Made by a program: the position numbers and the translations under genes
In this document: positions 1 to 6,416 of the stretch, piece after piece
Numbering within the stretch: the first letter of the stretch is position 1
Layout: each line of letters opens with the position of its first letter
The notes under the pieces: model-generated
Database searches by the model: none
What the model was told of the DNA's origin: nothing
What the model saw: the letters and a program-made list of their open reading frames with translations, nothing else
Assembly (NCBI GenBank): GCA_946042585.1
Contig: CAMGDO010000046.1
Coordinates: 1 to 6,919 of the forward strand
DNA from: an uncultured Clostridia bacterium
GTDB lineage: Bacteria > Bacillota > Clostridia > Christensenellales > Aristaeellaceae
Direction: 5' to 3'
Length of the DNA: 6,919 bases

Positions 1-904
1 CCTTGCCGTCCAGCGTGCGCAGCGTTTCGCCGTCATGAGCGGTGCGCACGATGATGTGACGCCCGCGCACCTTGTCCAGATCAAAGGCGTGCATGGGATG
101 GCCGGTTTCCAGCATCACGAAGTTGGTGATGTCCACGATATTGTTGATGGAGCGCATGCCCGCAGCGTGCAGCACCTGCCGCATCCACAGGGGAGAGGGC
201 GCGATGCGGACGTTTTTGATCACACGGGCGGCATAGCGCGGGCAGCGGTCGTGGTTTTCCACGGTCACTTTCACATGCTCGGAAATGTCGCCGCCGACAT
301 CCTCAACGTGCACATCGGGCAGGCGCAGCTGCGTGCCCATGGCGGCCGCTGTTTCGCGGGCGACGCCCCAGCAGCACAGGCAGTCGGGACGGTTGGCCAG
401 AATCTCGAAATCGACCGCATAATCATCCAGACCGAAGATGCCGCGCACATCGGTGCCGGGTGCGTAATCCTCGCGGAGAATCAACAGCCCCGCGTCGCCC
501 ACGGAGGGATACAGCTCCACCGGCACGCCGATTTCGGGGCCGGAACAGAGCATGCCGCAGCTTTCCACGCCGCGCAGCTTTCCTTTTTTAATAGTGTGGC
601 CGCCGGGCAGTTTCGCGCCGACCTTGGCGACGGGCACCAGAATCCCTTCCCGCACATTGGGCGCACCGCACACAATCTGCAGGGGTTCGCCTTCGCCCAC
701 ATCCACCGTGCACACATGCAGGTGATCGCTGTTTTCATGGTCGCGGCAGGTGAGCACGCGGCCAACGACTACGTTTTCAAGCTCTGCGCCCAGGTAGTCA
801 ATGCCCTCCACGCCCGTGCCGCGCATGATCATGCGGCTTTCGTATTCCGCGGGCGATACGGGAATTTCGGCGTAGTGATTGATCCATTTCATCGATACTT
901 TCAT
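1..904 (-). CDS. pheT: Phenylalanyl-tRNA synthetase beta subunit, N-terminal part (cut by window edge)
   Basis: This is the beta subunit of the cytoplasmic alpha2-beta2 enzyme that charges tRNA-Phe; it provides tRNA-binding and editing functions while PheS holds the active site. The ATG at 904-902 is preceded by AAGGAGGGA (921-913) at 8-nt spacing and opens MKVSMKWINHY. 301 complete codons are present. Residues about 40-150 form the EMAP/OB-type tRNA-binding domain, with IVCGAPNVR at 77-85 and GAKLPGGHTIKKGKLRGVES at 96-115. NRPDCL lies at 171-176. The B3/B4 editing domain begins near residue 210 and contains RSINNIVDITNFVMLETGHP at 251-270, a hallmark of the family. Full-length PheT is usually about 800 residues, so well over half is missing beyond position 1; this is a window or contig edge, not a mutation. 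It starts 15 nt after the pheS stop codon, and its ribosome binding site overlaps that stop, so the two are surely co-transcribed and probably translationally coupled under T-box control. Confidence 0.97.
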   Translation of the reverse strand, partial: MKVSMKWINHYAEIPVSPAEYESRMIMRGTGVEGIDYLGAELENVVVGRVLTCRDHENSDHLHVCTVDVGEGEPLQIVCGAPNVREGILVPVAKVGAKLPGGHTIKKGKLRGVESCGMLCSGPEIGVPVELYPSVGDAGLLILREDYAPGTDVRGIFGLDDYAVDFEILANRPDCLCCWGVARETAAAMGTQLRLPDVHVEDVGGDISEHVKVTVENHDRCPRYAARVIKNVRIAPSPLWMRQVLHAAGMRSINNIVDITNFVMLETGHPMHAFDLDKVRGRHIIVRTAHDGETLRTLDGK

Positions 905-919
905 GATCCGTATCCCTCC

Positions 920-1948
920 TTATCGGAACTGGCGCAGGAAGCGCTCATCGCCTTCGTAGAGCAGGCGCAGATCCTTGATGCCGTAGCGCAGCATGGTGAT
1001 GCGCTCCAGACCGATGCCAAAGGCAAAACCGCTGTATTCTTTGGAATCAATGCCGCACATTTCCAGCACCTTGGGGTTCACCATGCCGCATCCCAGCACC
1101 TCAATCCATCCTGTACCCTTGCACACGCGGCAGCCCTTGCCGCGGCAGGTGATGCAGGTGAGATCCACCTCGGCGCTGGGCTCGGTGAAGGGGAAGAAGG
1201 AGGGGCGGAAGCGGGTTTCGATATCGTTGCCGTATAGCTTTTTGAACAGCGTATCGAGCGTGCCCTTCAGATCGCCCATTGTCACATCCTTGTCAATCAC
1301 CAGACCTTCGATCTGGTGGAAAACGGGGCTGTGGGTGGCGTCCATCTCATCGGCGCGGTATACGCGGCCGGGGCAGGCGATGCGGATGGGCGGCTTGCGC
1401 GAAAGCATGGTGCGCGCCTGCACGGGCGAGGTGTGGGTGCGCAGCACGATGTTGTCATCCACATAGAAGGTATCCTGCGCATCGCGGGCAGGATGATCCT
1501 TGGGCAGGTTGAGCAGCTCAAAGTTATAGTGATCCAGCTCCACCTCGGGGCCTTCCACCACGTCAAAGCCAAGACCGGTGAGGGCGGAGAGCACCTCTTC
1601 CAGCACCAGCGACATGGGGTGCGGCACGCCGACGCGGGGCAGGGGGCGCGGCTCGGTCACATCGATGGTTTCGCGCCTGAGCTTGAGCTCGCGGTCACGG
1701 GCGTTGAGCATGCTCTGCTTTTCATCCAGCAGCGCGCTGATGGCTTCCCGTCCGGCGTTGATCAGCTGGCCAGCGGCAGGCCGCTCCTGCGGGGAGAGCT
1801 GCCCCATGGAACGCAGCAGCGCAGTCAGCGTGCCCTTTTTGCCCAGCACGCGCTGGCGCACTTCGTCCAGCTGGCGAATGTCCTCAATCGTCCTGAGCTC
1901 CTCTTCCAGCGCGGACTGAATGGACGCGATATTCTCTCTGATGTCCAT
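920..1948 (-). CDS. pheS: Phenylalanyl-tRNA synthetase alpha subunit
   Basis: This is the catalytic subunit of PheRS, a class II aminoacyl-tRNA synthetase that activates phenylalanine with ATP and transfers it to tRNA-Phe. It has 342 residues, a normal length. Residues 1-90 are the helical coiled-coil arm that contacts tRNA. The catalytic core follows: HPMSLVLEEV at 110-119, THTSPVQART at 171-180, class II motif 2 at 195-215 (RVYRADEMDATHSPVFHQIE), and motif 3 at 307-323 (GFAFGIGLERITMLRYG). A four-cysteine knuckle (C265, C268, C273, C276) precedes GTGWIEVLGCGMVNP at 278-292; this is common in Gram-positive PheS and may bind zinc. The ATG at 1948-1946 has GGGAGG (1960-1955) upstream at good spacing. 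That ribosome binding site lies directly after the U-run of the T-box terminator, so read-through and translation initiation sit side by side. pheT follows in the same operon. Confidence 0.98.
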   Translation of the reverse strand: MDIRENIASIQSALEEELRTIEDIRQLDEVRQRVLGKKGTLTALLRSMGQLSPQERPAAGQLINAGREAISALLDEKQSMLNARDRELKLRRETIDVTEPRPLPRVGVPHPMSLVLEEVLSALTGLGFDVVEGPEVELDHYNFELLNLPKDHPARDAQDTFYVDDNIVLRTHTSPVQARTMLSRKPPIRIACPGRVYRADEMDATHSPVFHQIEGLVIDKDVTMGDLKGTLDTLFKKLYGNDIETRFRPSFFPFTEPSAEVDLTCITCRGKGCRVCKGTGWIEVLGCGMVNPKVLEMCGIDSKEYSGFAFGIGLERITMLRYGIKDLRLLYEGDERFLRQFR

Positions 1949-1963
1949 AATAATCCTCCCAAT

Positions 1964-1993
1964 AAAAAATCATCCCATGCAAAACGCATGGGA
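1964..1993 (-). terminator. Rho-independent terminator of the pheST T-box leader
   Basis: On the minus strand, TCCCATGC (1993-1986), loop GTTTT (1985-1981) and GCATGGGA (1980-1973) form a perfect 8-bp hairpin, followed by TG and then ATTTTTT (1970-1964). This is a classic intrinsic terminator. It lies 3' of the T-box motif and upstream of the pheS ribosome binding site. Its 5' arm shares bases 1989-1993 with the antiterminator, so the two structures exclude one another: when tRNA-Phe is charged the terminator should form and pheST is not transcribed. Confidence 0.93.
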
Positions 1994-2017
1994 CGCAAAC
2001 AGGCGTGGTACCACCCA
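1989..2017 (-). promoter_or_regulatory. T-box motif and antiterminator
   Basis: The minus strand reads GGGTGGTACCACG (2016-2004), a close match to the conserved T-box sequence AGGGTGGTACCGCG. It folds as a standard antiterminator. TGGG (2017-2014) pairs with CCCA (1992-1989). The 7-nt bulge TGGTACC (2013-2007) carries the UGGU that pairs with the ACCA 3' end of uncharged tRNA. ACGC (2006-2003) pairs with GCGT (1996-1993) around loop CTGTTT. Uncharged tRNA-Phe binding the bulge would stabilise this fold and block the terminator, whose 5' arm it shares. Confidence 0.94.
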
Positions 2018-2216
2018 ATTTCCGCAGGCGATGTGCCCTTGGGACAGATTGCCTGCGCTCATGGTCCTGTAACGCGGACAAAACGGCGCGCCTTACTGAA
2101 TGGTTCGGGCGTGCAGCTCCAAAGCGAATTTCCCGCCGCTGCCGCGGACGGCTTTCAGCCGGTGGCGCGTCCTCTCTTGGGCGGAGCGTGGATGCGGGGG
2201 TTGTTCTTTGTCTTCG

Positions 2217-2246
2217 CTCATATTTGTGTGTAGCACAAACGCGCAA
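2217..2246 (-). promoter_or_regulatory. Candidate pheST promoter
   Basis: On the minus strand TTGCGC (2246-2241) and TATGAG (2222-2217) are 18 nt apart and would start a transcript near 2210, just before the T-box stem I. The match to the sigma-A consensus is moderate, and the spacer holds a short inverted repeat TTTGTG/CACAAA. It was picked partly for its position. The alternative is that pheST is read from the rpsT promoter through the leader. Confidence 0.35.
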
Positions 2247-2262
2247 GGCCATAGCCCGCGCG
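2240..2262 (-). terminator. Possible weak terminator hairpin after rpsT
   Basis: The minus strand holds CGCGC (2262-2258) paired with GCGCG (2244-2240), with an inner GGC/GCC stem around TATG. It lies 37 nt past the rpsT stop codon. Only a short TTT follows instead of a true U-run, so it is a weak intrinsic terminator at best. It also overlaps the candidate -35 of pheST. Confidence 0.3.
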
Positions 2263-2298
2263 CCGTACTATGCACTGCAATGCGCAATGATGATGAAT

Positions 2299-2556
2299 TT
2301 ACGCTTTCGCGATCATCTTGGCAAGACGCGCCTTCTTGCGGTTGGCAGCGTTCTTGTGGATAATGCCTTTCGAAACCGCCTTGTCGATAGCGGAAGTCGT
2401 GGCGATATACTGCGTGGCGGCAGCCTCGGGGCTCTCGTTCACGGCCGCGGCAAATTTGCGGACAGAGGTCTTCACACCGCTCTTCACCATACGGTTACGC
2501 AGATTCTTGGTAGCGCTCACCTTCACGCGTTTCTTAGCGGACTGAATGTTCGGCAC
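2299..2556 (-). CDS. rpsT: 30S ribosomal protein S20
   Basis: S20 is a primary 16S rRNA-binding protein of the small ribosomal subunit, with an all-helical, very basic fold. The 85 residues match the usual family length. The N-terminus PNIQSAKKRVKVS and the C-terminal HKNAANRKKARL (67-78) are typical family signatures. The start is GTG at 2556-2554: AGGAGG (2570-2565) sits 8 nt upstream and the family begins with (M)PNI/PNIKSAKKR. A longer reading from an ATG at 2637 would add 27 residues unlike S20 and would begin inside the promoter, so it was refused. Non-ATG starts are known for rpsT elsewhere (UUG in E. coli, where initiation is part of autogenous control); whether that applies here is inference. 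The gene is monocistronic or loosely linked to pheST downstream, with a strong promoter of its own. Confidence 0.97.
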   Translation of the reverse strand: MPNIQSAKKRVKVSATKNLRNRMVKSGVKTSVRKFAAAVNESPEAAATQYIATTSAIDKAVSKGIIHKNAANRKKARLAKMIAKA

Positions 2557-2608
2557 TTTCTTCGCCTCCTGTAAGTGTTCACGCTGTTCATATAGACCAG
2601 CACAAAAG

Positions 2609-2637
2609 ATAATAGCACAAATATTCCGTAAAAGCAA
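2609..2637 (-). promoter_or_regulatory. rpsT promoter
   Basis: On the minus strand TTGCTT (2637-2632) and TATTAT (2614-2609) are separated by exactly 17 nt, a good sigma-A type promoter. Transcription would start near 2602 and give a leader of about 45 nt before the GTG codon. It points away from the ttcA-like gene. Confidence 0.82.
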
Positions 2638-2716
2638 GCGCTTTTTTTGAATTATGCGCGATTTCTGCGTAATATAGCGCGAAGAGCGGCGTTTTTCTGC
2701 GCCAGGGAAAAATCAT

Positions 2717-2745
2717 TTGGCGGCTTATCCGCGATATGCTATAAT
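2717..2745 (+). promoter_or_regulatory. Promoter of the ttcA-like/recD2/comF/tcdA operon
   Basis: TTGGCG (2717-2722) and the consensus TATAAT (2740-2745) are 17 nt apart, and a TG at 2737-2738 gives an extended -10 (TGCTATAAT). Transcription would begin near 2752, about 22 nt before the first ATG and just ahead of its ribosome binding site. It is divergent to the rpsT promoter; 79 nt separate the two -35 boxes (2638-2716), and I see no clear operator there. Confidence 0.85.
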
Positions 2746-2773
2746 AAGAAGACTAAAGGGCGGGGAGGACGCG

Positions 2774-3502
2774 ATGAAACGGCTGCTGGGGGATATCCGC
2801 AGGGCGGATGAGGATTTTGGCCTGATCGAGCGCGGAGACCGCGTGGCGGTGGGTGTTTCGGGCGGCAAGGACAGCCTGGTGCTGCTGCGGGCGCTGGCGG
2901 TATACAGCCGCTTTGAGAATAAGCCCTTTGATCTGGTGGCTGTGACGCTGAAAACAGGCGAGCCCTTTGATGTGTCGCCCATCCGGGCGCTGTGCGGCGA
3001 GCTTGGCGTGCCCTATCTGGTCGAGGAAACGGATCTGATTCATCAGCTGTTTGAGGTGCGCAGGGAAGAAAACCCCTGCGCGCTGTGCGCGCGGCTGCGG
3101 CGCGGCGCGCTGCTGCGCATGGCGGCACAGCAGGGCTGCAGCAAGCTGGCGCTGGGCCATCATCGGGAGGATGTGGAGGAAACGCTGCTGATGAGCATAT
3201 TGTATGAAGCACGGCTGCACACCTTTCATCCCATGACCCGCCTGGATAGGCAGAGTGTGGCGGTGATCAGACCCATGGTATATGTGCCCGAGCGCGAGGT
3301 GATCCATGTGGCGAACAAATTGAACGTGCCGGTGGTGAAAAACCCCTGCCCGGCGGACGGGCATACCACCCGCCAGGAAATCAAGGAGCTGCTCAATGAC
3401 CTGTCGCGGCGGTATCCGCGCGCGCGGGAATATCTGCTCACTGCGCTGCGCGACGATAGGCGCTACGGGCTTTGGAACAGAGAAAACCACGAGGAAGACT
3501 GA
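2774..3502 (+). CDS. TtcA-family PP-loop tRNA thiolase (tRNA 2-thiocytidine synthetase-like)
   Basis: This is a cytoplasmic ATP-dependent tRNA-modification enzyme of the PP-loop family. The ATP-pyrophosphatase loop SGGKDS is at residues 29-34. The segment PCALCARLRRGALLRM (101-116) followed by LALGHHREDVEETLL (125-139) is the TtcA signature. The three cysteines that hold the [4Fe-4S] cluster in E. coli TtcA appear to be present as C102, C105 (CxxC) and C192 (NPCPADG). E. coli TtcA makes 2-thiocytidine at tRNA position 32; the target of such homologues in Gram-positive bacteria is inferred, so no symbol is given. TilS (lysidine synthetase) shares the PP-loop but lacks the CxxC, which argues against it. 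The 242-residue protein starts at ATG 2774 with GGAGG (2764-2768) upstream. A longer reading from TTG 2717 would start on the -35 box and was refused. First gene of the operon; its TGA shares one base with the recD2 ATG. Confidence 0.88.
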   Translation: MKRLLGDIRRADEDFGLIERGDRVAVGVSGGKDSLVLLRALAVYSRFENKPFDLVAVTLKTGEPFDVSPIRALCGELGVPYLVEETDLIHQLFEVRREENPCALCARLRRGALLRMAAQQGCSKLALGHHREDVEETLLMSILYEARLHTFHPMTRLDRQSVAVIRPMVYVPEREVIHVANKLNVPVVKNPCPADGHTTRQEIKELLNDLSRRYPRAREYLLTALRDDRRYGLWNRENHEED

Positions 3503-5700
3503 TGGAAGAACTGCGTGCAACAATCGGCGAAACACTGTTTCGCAATGAGGAAAACGGATATACAGTGCTGCAGGTGCATGCAGGACGCACGGAGACGACG
3601 GTGGTGGGCATCATGCCGGAAACTGCGCCCGGAGAGCAGGCTGTGTTTGCCGGCGAATGGGTGCAGCATCCCCAGTACGGCAAGCAGTTCAAGGCGTCTT
3701 CGTGTGAGATTCTCCTCCCTTCCACTCTGCTTGGCATCGAGCGCTATCTGAGCTCGGGGCTGATTCGCGGCGTGGGCCCCGCCACGGCCCGGCTGATCGT
3801 GCAGGAATTTGGCCTGAAAACGCTGGATGTGCTCATCGAACAGCCGCACCGGCTGACGGAGGTGGCGGGCATTGGCCCCAAGCGCGCACAGCAGATTGCC
3901 CAGAGCTATCAGGAACAGTATGCCACGCGGCAGACCATGGTGTTTTTGCAGACCTATGGGGTGTCGCCCGGTCTGGCGGTGAAAATCAGCAAGGTATACG
4001 GCAACCGCGCCCGGGATGTCATTCAGGAGAATCCCTACCGGCTGGTGGAGGATGTGGAGGGCGTGGGCTTTCTGACGGCAGACCGCATCGCCCTGTCAAT
4101 GGGCGTGGCTGCGGACAGCGAAAACCGCCTGAGCGCCGGCTTGATTTATGCGCTGCAGGAGGCGGCGGCAGGCTCGGGACATACCTATCTGCCCCGGGAG
4201 GAGCTTTTGCAGCAGGCCGGACGGCTTTTGCGCGTGCAGCCGCAGCTGCTGGAAATGCACCTGACGGCGCTTTTGCTGTCGCGCAAGCTGCGCTGCTATA
4301 TGATAGACGATGTGGAAGGCGTTTTTCTGCCGCAGCTGTGGCAGGCGGAATCGGAAATTGCCCGCCGCCTGCACGAAGTGCAAAACGCCGCGCAGACCAT
4401 GATGCGCGCTGCGGTGGAGCCGCAGATCCGCGCCTTTGAGCGCGCAAACGGCATTTCCTTCTCGCTCACGCAGCGGCAGGCCATTGCCATGGCGGCGCAG
4501 CGGGGGCTTTTGGTGATCACCGGTGGCCCCGGCACGGGAAAAACGACGATCATCAACTGTATTCTGTCGCTTCTGGATTCGGAAAGCGTGCTGCTGGCGG
4601 CGCCAACGGGGCGCGCGGCCAAGCGCATGAGCGAAGCCACCGGGAAGGAGGCGTGCACGCTGCACCGTTTGCTGGAGTATGGCGGCGAGGAAGGAAGCTT
4701 CACACGCGACGAAGAGAATCCGCTGGACTGCACCTGCGTGATTGTGGATGAGATGTCCATGGTGGACGTCTATCTCATGCGCGCCTTTCTGCGCGCGCTG
4801 CCGCATGGGGCGCGGTTGATTCTGGTGGGCGACGCGGATCAGTTGCCGTCCGTGGGCGCGGGCAACGTGCTGGGCGATATCCTGCGCAGCGCAGCGGTGC
4901 CCTCCGTGCGGCTGAGCGAAATATTCCGTCAGAGCGAAAGCAGCCTGATTGTGCGCAACGCGCACGCCATCAATCATGGCGAAATGCCGGTGCTCAATCA
5001 GAAAGCGAGCAATTTCTTCTTTGAGCGCATGCCCGGAGCGGAGGCTGCCGCGCGCGATATCGTGGAGCTTTGCCGCACGCGCCTGCCCAAATATCTGGGC
5101 ACGGGCGATCCGCTGCACGCCATTCAGGTGCTGGCGCCCACGCGCAAGGGCGCATGCGGCGTTGTGGCGCTGAATCACCTGCTGCAGGAGGCGCTCAACC
5201 CGCCTGCGCATGACCGCGGGGAGATTGCATATGGCGACAAGGTGTTCCGCCGGGGCGACAAGGTGATGCACATCAAAAACAACTATCAGCTGGAATGGGT
5301 GGATGGCAGCGGCAAAGAGTCAAAGGGCGTGTTCAACGGCGATATGGGCATGGTGCTCAGCGTGGATGAGCAGGAAAAAACGCTGACGGTGCTCTTTGAC
5401 GACGACCGCACGGCGCTGTATGAATACGCCATGCTGGAGGAGCTGGAGCTGGCTTATTGCCTTTCCGTGCACAAGAGCCAGGGCAGCGAGTTTCCCTGCG
5501 TGGTGATGCCGGTGGTGGGCGGCCCGCCCATGCTGCTGACGCGCAATCTGTTTTACACCGCGCTGACGCGCGCCAAAGAGCTGGTGGTGCTGGTGGGACG
5601 GGAGGACGCCATTGTGTCGATGGTGAACAATAATCACATTGCCCGGCGTTATACGGCGCTGTGCCAGCGGCTGACTGAAGTGCCGGGGGCAGACGCATGA
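3502..5700 (+). CDS. recD2: RecD2-type ATP-dependent DNA helicase
   Basis: This is a superfamily 1B 5'-3' DNA helicase that works without RecBC and is tied to DNA repair and replication-fork maintenance in Gram-positive bacteria. It has 732 residues, normal for RecD2 (longer than E. coli RecD). Residues 1-75 are the N-terminal OB-like extension. Helix-hairpin-helix repeats follow (GLIRGVGPATARLI 87-100; LTEVAGIGPKRAQQI 118-132; VEDVEGVGFLTADRIA near 182-197). The helicase motifs are all present: Walker A GGPGTGKTT (341-349), motif Ia APTGRAAKRM (367-376), Walker B DEMSMVD (416-422), motif III GDADQLPSVGAGNVL (443-457), FRQSESSLIVRNAH (475-488), SVHKSQGSEF (655-664) and the C-terminal FYTALTRAKELVVLVG (684-699). 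Start: ATG 3502 overlaps the upstream stop (TGATG) and has GAGGA at 3491-3495. A TTG at 3472 would extend it by 10 residues without a better binding site. It overlaps comF by 4 nt, so translation is probably coupled. No broken motif was seen. Confidence 0.97.
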   Translation: MEELRATIGETLFRNEENGYTVLQVHAGRTETTVVGIMPETAPGEQAVFAGEWVQHPQYGKQFKASSCEILLPSTLLGIERYLSSGLIRGVGPATARLIVQEFGLKTLDVLIEQPHRLTEVAGIGPKRAQQIAQSYQEQYATRQTMVFLQTYGVSPGLAVKISKVYGNRARDVIQENPYRLVEDVEGVGFLTADRIALSMGVAADSENRLSAGLIYALQEAAAGSGHTYLPREELLQQAGRLLRVQPQLLEMHLTALLLSRKLRCYMIDDVEGVFLPQLWQAESEIARRLHEVQNAAQTMMRAAVEPQIRAFERANGISFSLTQRQAIAMAAQRGLLVITGGPGTGKTTIINCILSLLDSESVLLAAPTGRAAKRMSEATGKEACTLHRLLEYGGEEGSFTRDEENPLDCTCVIVDEMSMVDVYLMRAFLRALPHGARLILVGDADQLPSVGAGNVLGDILRSAAVPSVRLSEIFRQSESSLIVRNAHAINHGEMPVLNQKASNFFFERMPGAEAAARDIVELCRTRLPKYLGTGDPLHAIQVLAPTRKGACGVVALNHLLQEALNPPAHDRGEIAYGDKVFRRGDKVMHIKNNYQLEWVDGSGKESKGVFNGDMGMVLSVDEQEKTLTVLFDDDRTALYEYAMLEELELAYCLSVHKSQGSEFPCVVMPVVGGPPMLLTRNLFYTALTRAKELVVLVGREDAIVSMVNNNHIARRYTALCQRLTEVPGADA

Positions 5701-6416
5701 GGTGGCGTCAGGCGATTCAGAATATGCTCTATCCCCGGGCGGCCTGCTGTCTGGGCTGCGCAGATCCGCGCCGCGCGCAGGAGAAGGACTGTCTGTGTCC
5801 CGATTGCCGCGAACAGCTGATGAAGCTGCGGCTGCGCGAGGGCGTGTGCATGCGATGCATGAGCGTGCTGGATGCGCACGGCAACTGCGCTTTTTGCGCG
5901 TCGGGCGGTCTTGAGGGCTTGCAGGAAGGGTATGCAGCCTATCGTCACAGCGGCATAGCCCGGACGCTGGTGATGGCGCTCAAATATGAATACTGCGATG
6001 AAGCCGCCGATGCTCTGGCGGCAGGCATGGCGGACTGCACGCCGGCATACCGGTATGACGCGCTGGTGCCGGTGCCGCTGCACAGACACAGACAGCGCAT
6101 GCGTGGCGCCAATCAGGCTGCGCTGCTGGCGCGTGCGGCTGCGCCCCGCATGGGGCTGCCCGTGCTGGAGGCGCTCGAACGCATCCGCGAAACCCGGGTG
6201 CAGACACAATTGAACCGTGAAGGGCGCATGAAAAACGTGCAGGGAGCCTTTGCCGTGCGCATGAACGTGCAGGGATTGCGCATTCTGCTGGTGGACGATG
6301 TACGCACAACGGGTGCGACGGCGCGCGAATGCGCCAGAGTGCTGTTGCAGGCCAATGCGAAATACGTCGGCATTCTGTCGGCAACTGCGCCGCAGCGCGA
6401 TGGAGGAAAGCGATGA
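5697..6416 (+). CDS. comF: ComF family protein (double zinc ribbon plus phosphoribosyltransferase domain)
   Basis: The N-terminal third is a double zinc ribbon with four cysteine pairs: C18/C21, C34/C37, C51/C54 and C64/C67. The rest is a type I phosphoribosyltransferase-like domain with ALKY (94-97), PVPLHR (125-130), RGANQA (136-141) and the PRPP loop LLVDDVRTTGATARE (197-211). ComF proteins act in DNA uptake or in handling incoming single strands (ComFC in Bacillus, with the ComFA ATPase); in many bacteria the exact role is not settled. The 239-residue length is normal. ATG overlaps the recD2 stop as ATGA, and the upstream binding site is poor (only GGGGG-like at 5686-5690), so initiation probably depends on ribosomes finishing recD2. 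No comFA is next to it; its neighbour is a helicase of a different family. It overlaps the next gene by 4 nt. Confidence 0.95.
   Translation: MRWRQAIQNMLYPRAACCLGCADPRRAQEKDCLCPDCREQLMKLRLREGVCMRCMSVLDAHGNCAFCASGGLEGLQEGYAAYRHSGIARTLVMALKYEYCDEAADALAAGMADCTPAYRYDALVPVPLHRHRQRMRGANQAALLARAAAPRMGLPVLEALERIRETRVQTQLNREGRMKNVQGAFAVRMNVQGLRILLVDDVRTTGATARECARVLLQANAKYVGILSATAPQRDGGKR

Larger units (their letters stand above)
1964..2216 (-). promoter_or_regulatory. T-box riboswitch leader of pheST (Phe specific)
   Basis: This is a 5' leader RNA that senses the charging state of tRNA-Phe and controls transcription into pheST. Reading 5' to 3' on the minus strand there is a stem I region with AGAGAGG (2177-2171), a distal hairpin CGGC-TGAAA-GCCG (2161-2149) nested inside GGACG/CGTCC (2172-2168 with 2150-2146), and GGCGGGAAATTCGCTTTGGAGC (split here as 2137-2127 then 2126-2116). 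The triplet TTC at 2128-2126 is the likely specifier, matching the Phe anticodon GAA and the downstream pheS. An AGTA motif in a stem II region (near 2097-2094), a stem III hairpin GTCC/GGAC with a GCGTTACA loop (2079-2064), and a linker hairpin CGCAGGC/GCCTGCG (2057-2051 with 2029-2023) follow, then the antiterminator and terminator. The 5' boundary and the fold of the base of stem I are uncertain; I placed the start just after the candidate promoter. Confidence 0.88.

Noticed and set aside
35..1237. 400-codon open frame on the plus strand
   Set aside because: It lies antisense to pheT and pheS, whose family motifs are unmistakable; the His/Ala-rich translation resembles no family and is a GC-rich shadow frame.
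1316..2233. 305-codon plus-strand frame crossing pheS and the leader
   Set aside because: It is antisense to pheS and runs through the T-box structures; no recognisable product.
1884..2287. Minus-strand frames of 122 and 64 codons in the pheS leader
   Set aside because: They coincide with the T-box stems and terminator, and the amino-acid sequence shows no family features; the base pairing explains this stretch.
2630..2648. Hairpin AAAAGC-AAGC-GCTTTT followed by Ts on the plus strand, like a terminator
   Set aside because: No plus-strand gene precedes it, the stem is short and AT-rich, and it overlaps the -35 box of the rpsT promoter.
4096..5271. 391-codon open frame on the minus strand
   Set aside because: Antisense to recD2, which has every helicase motif intact; the product is a low-complexity shadow rich in Arg, His, Gln and Ala.
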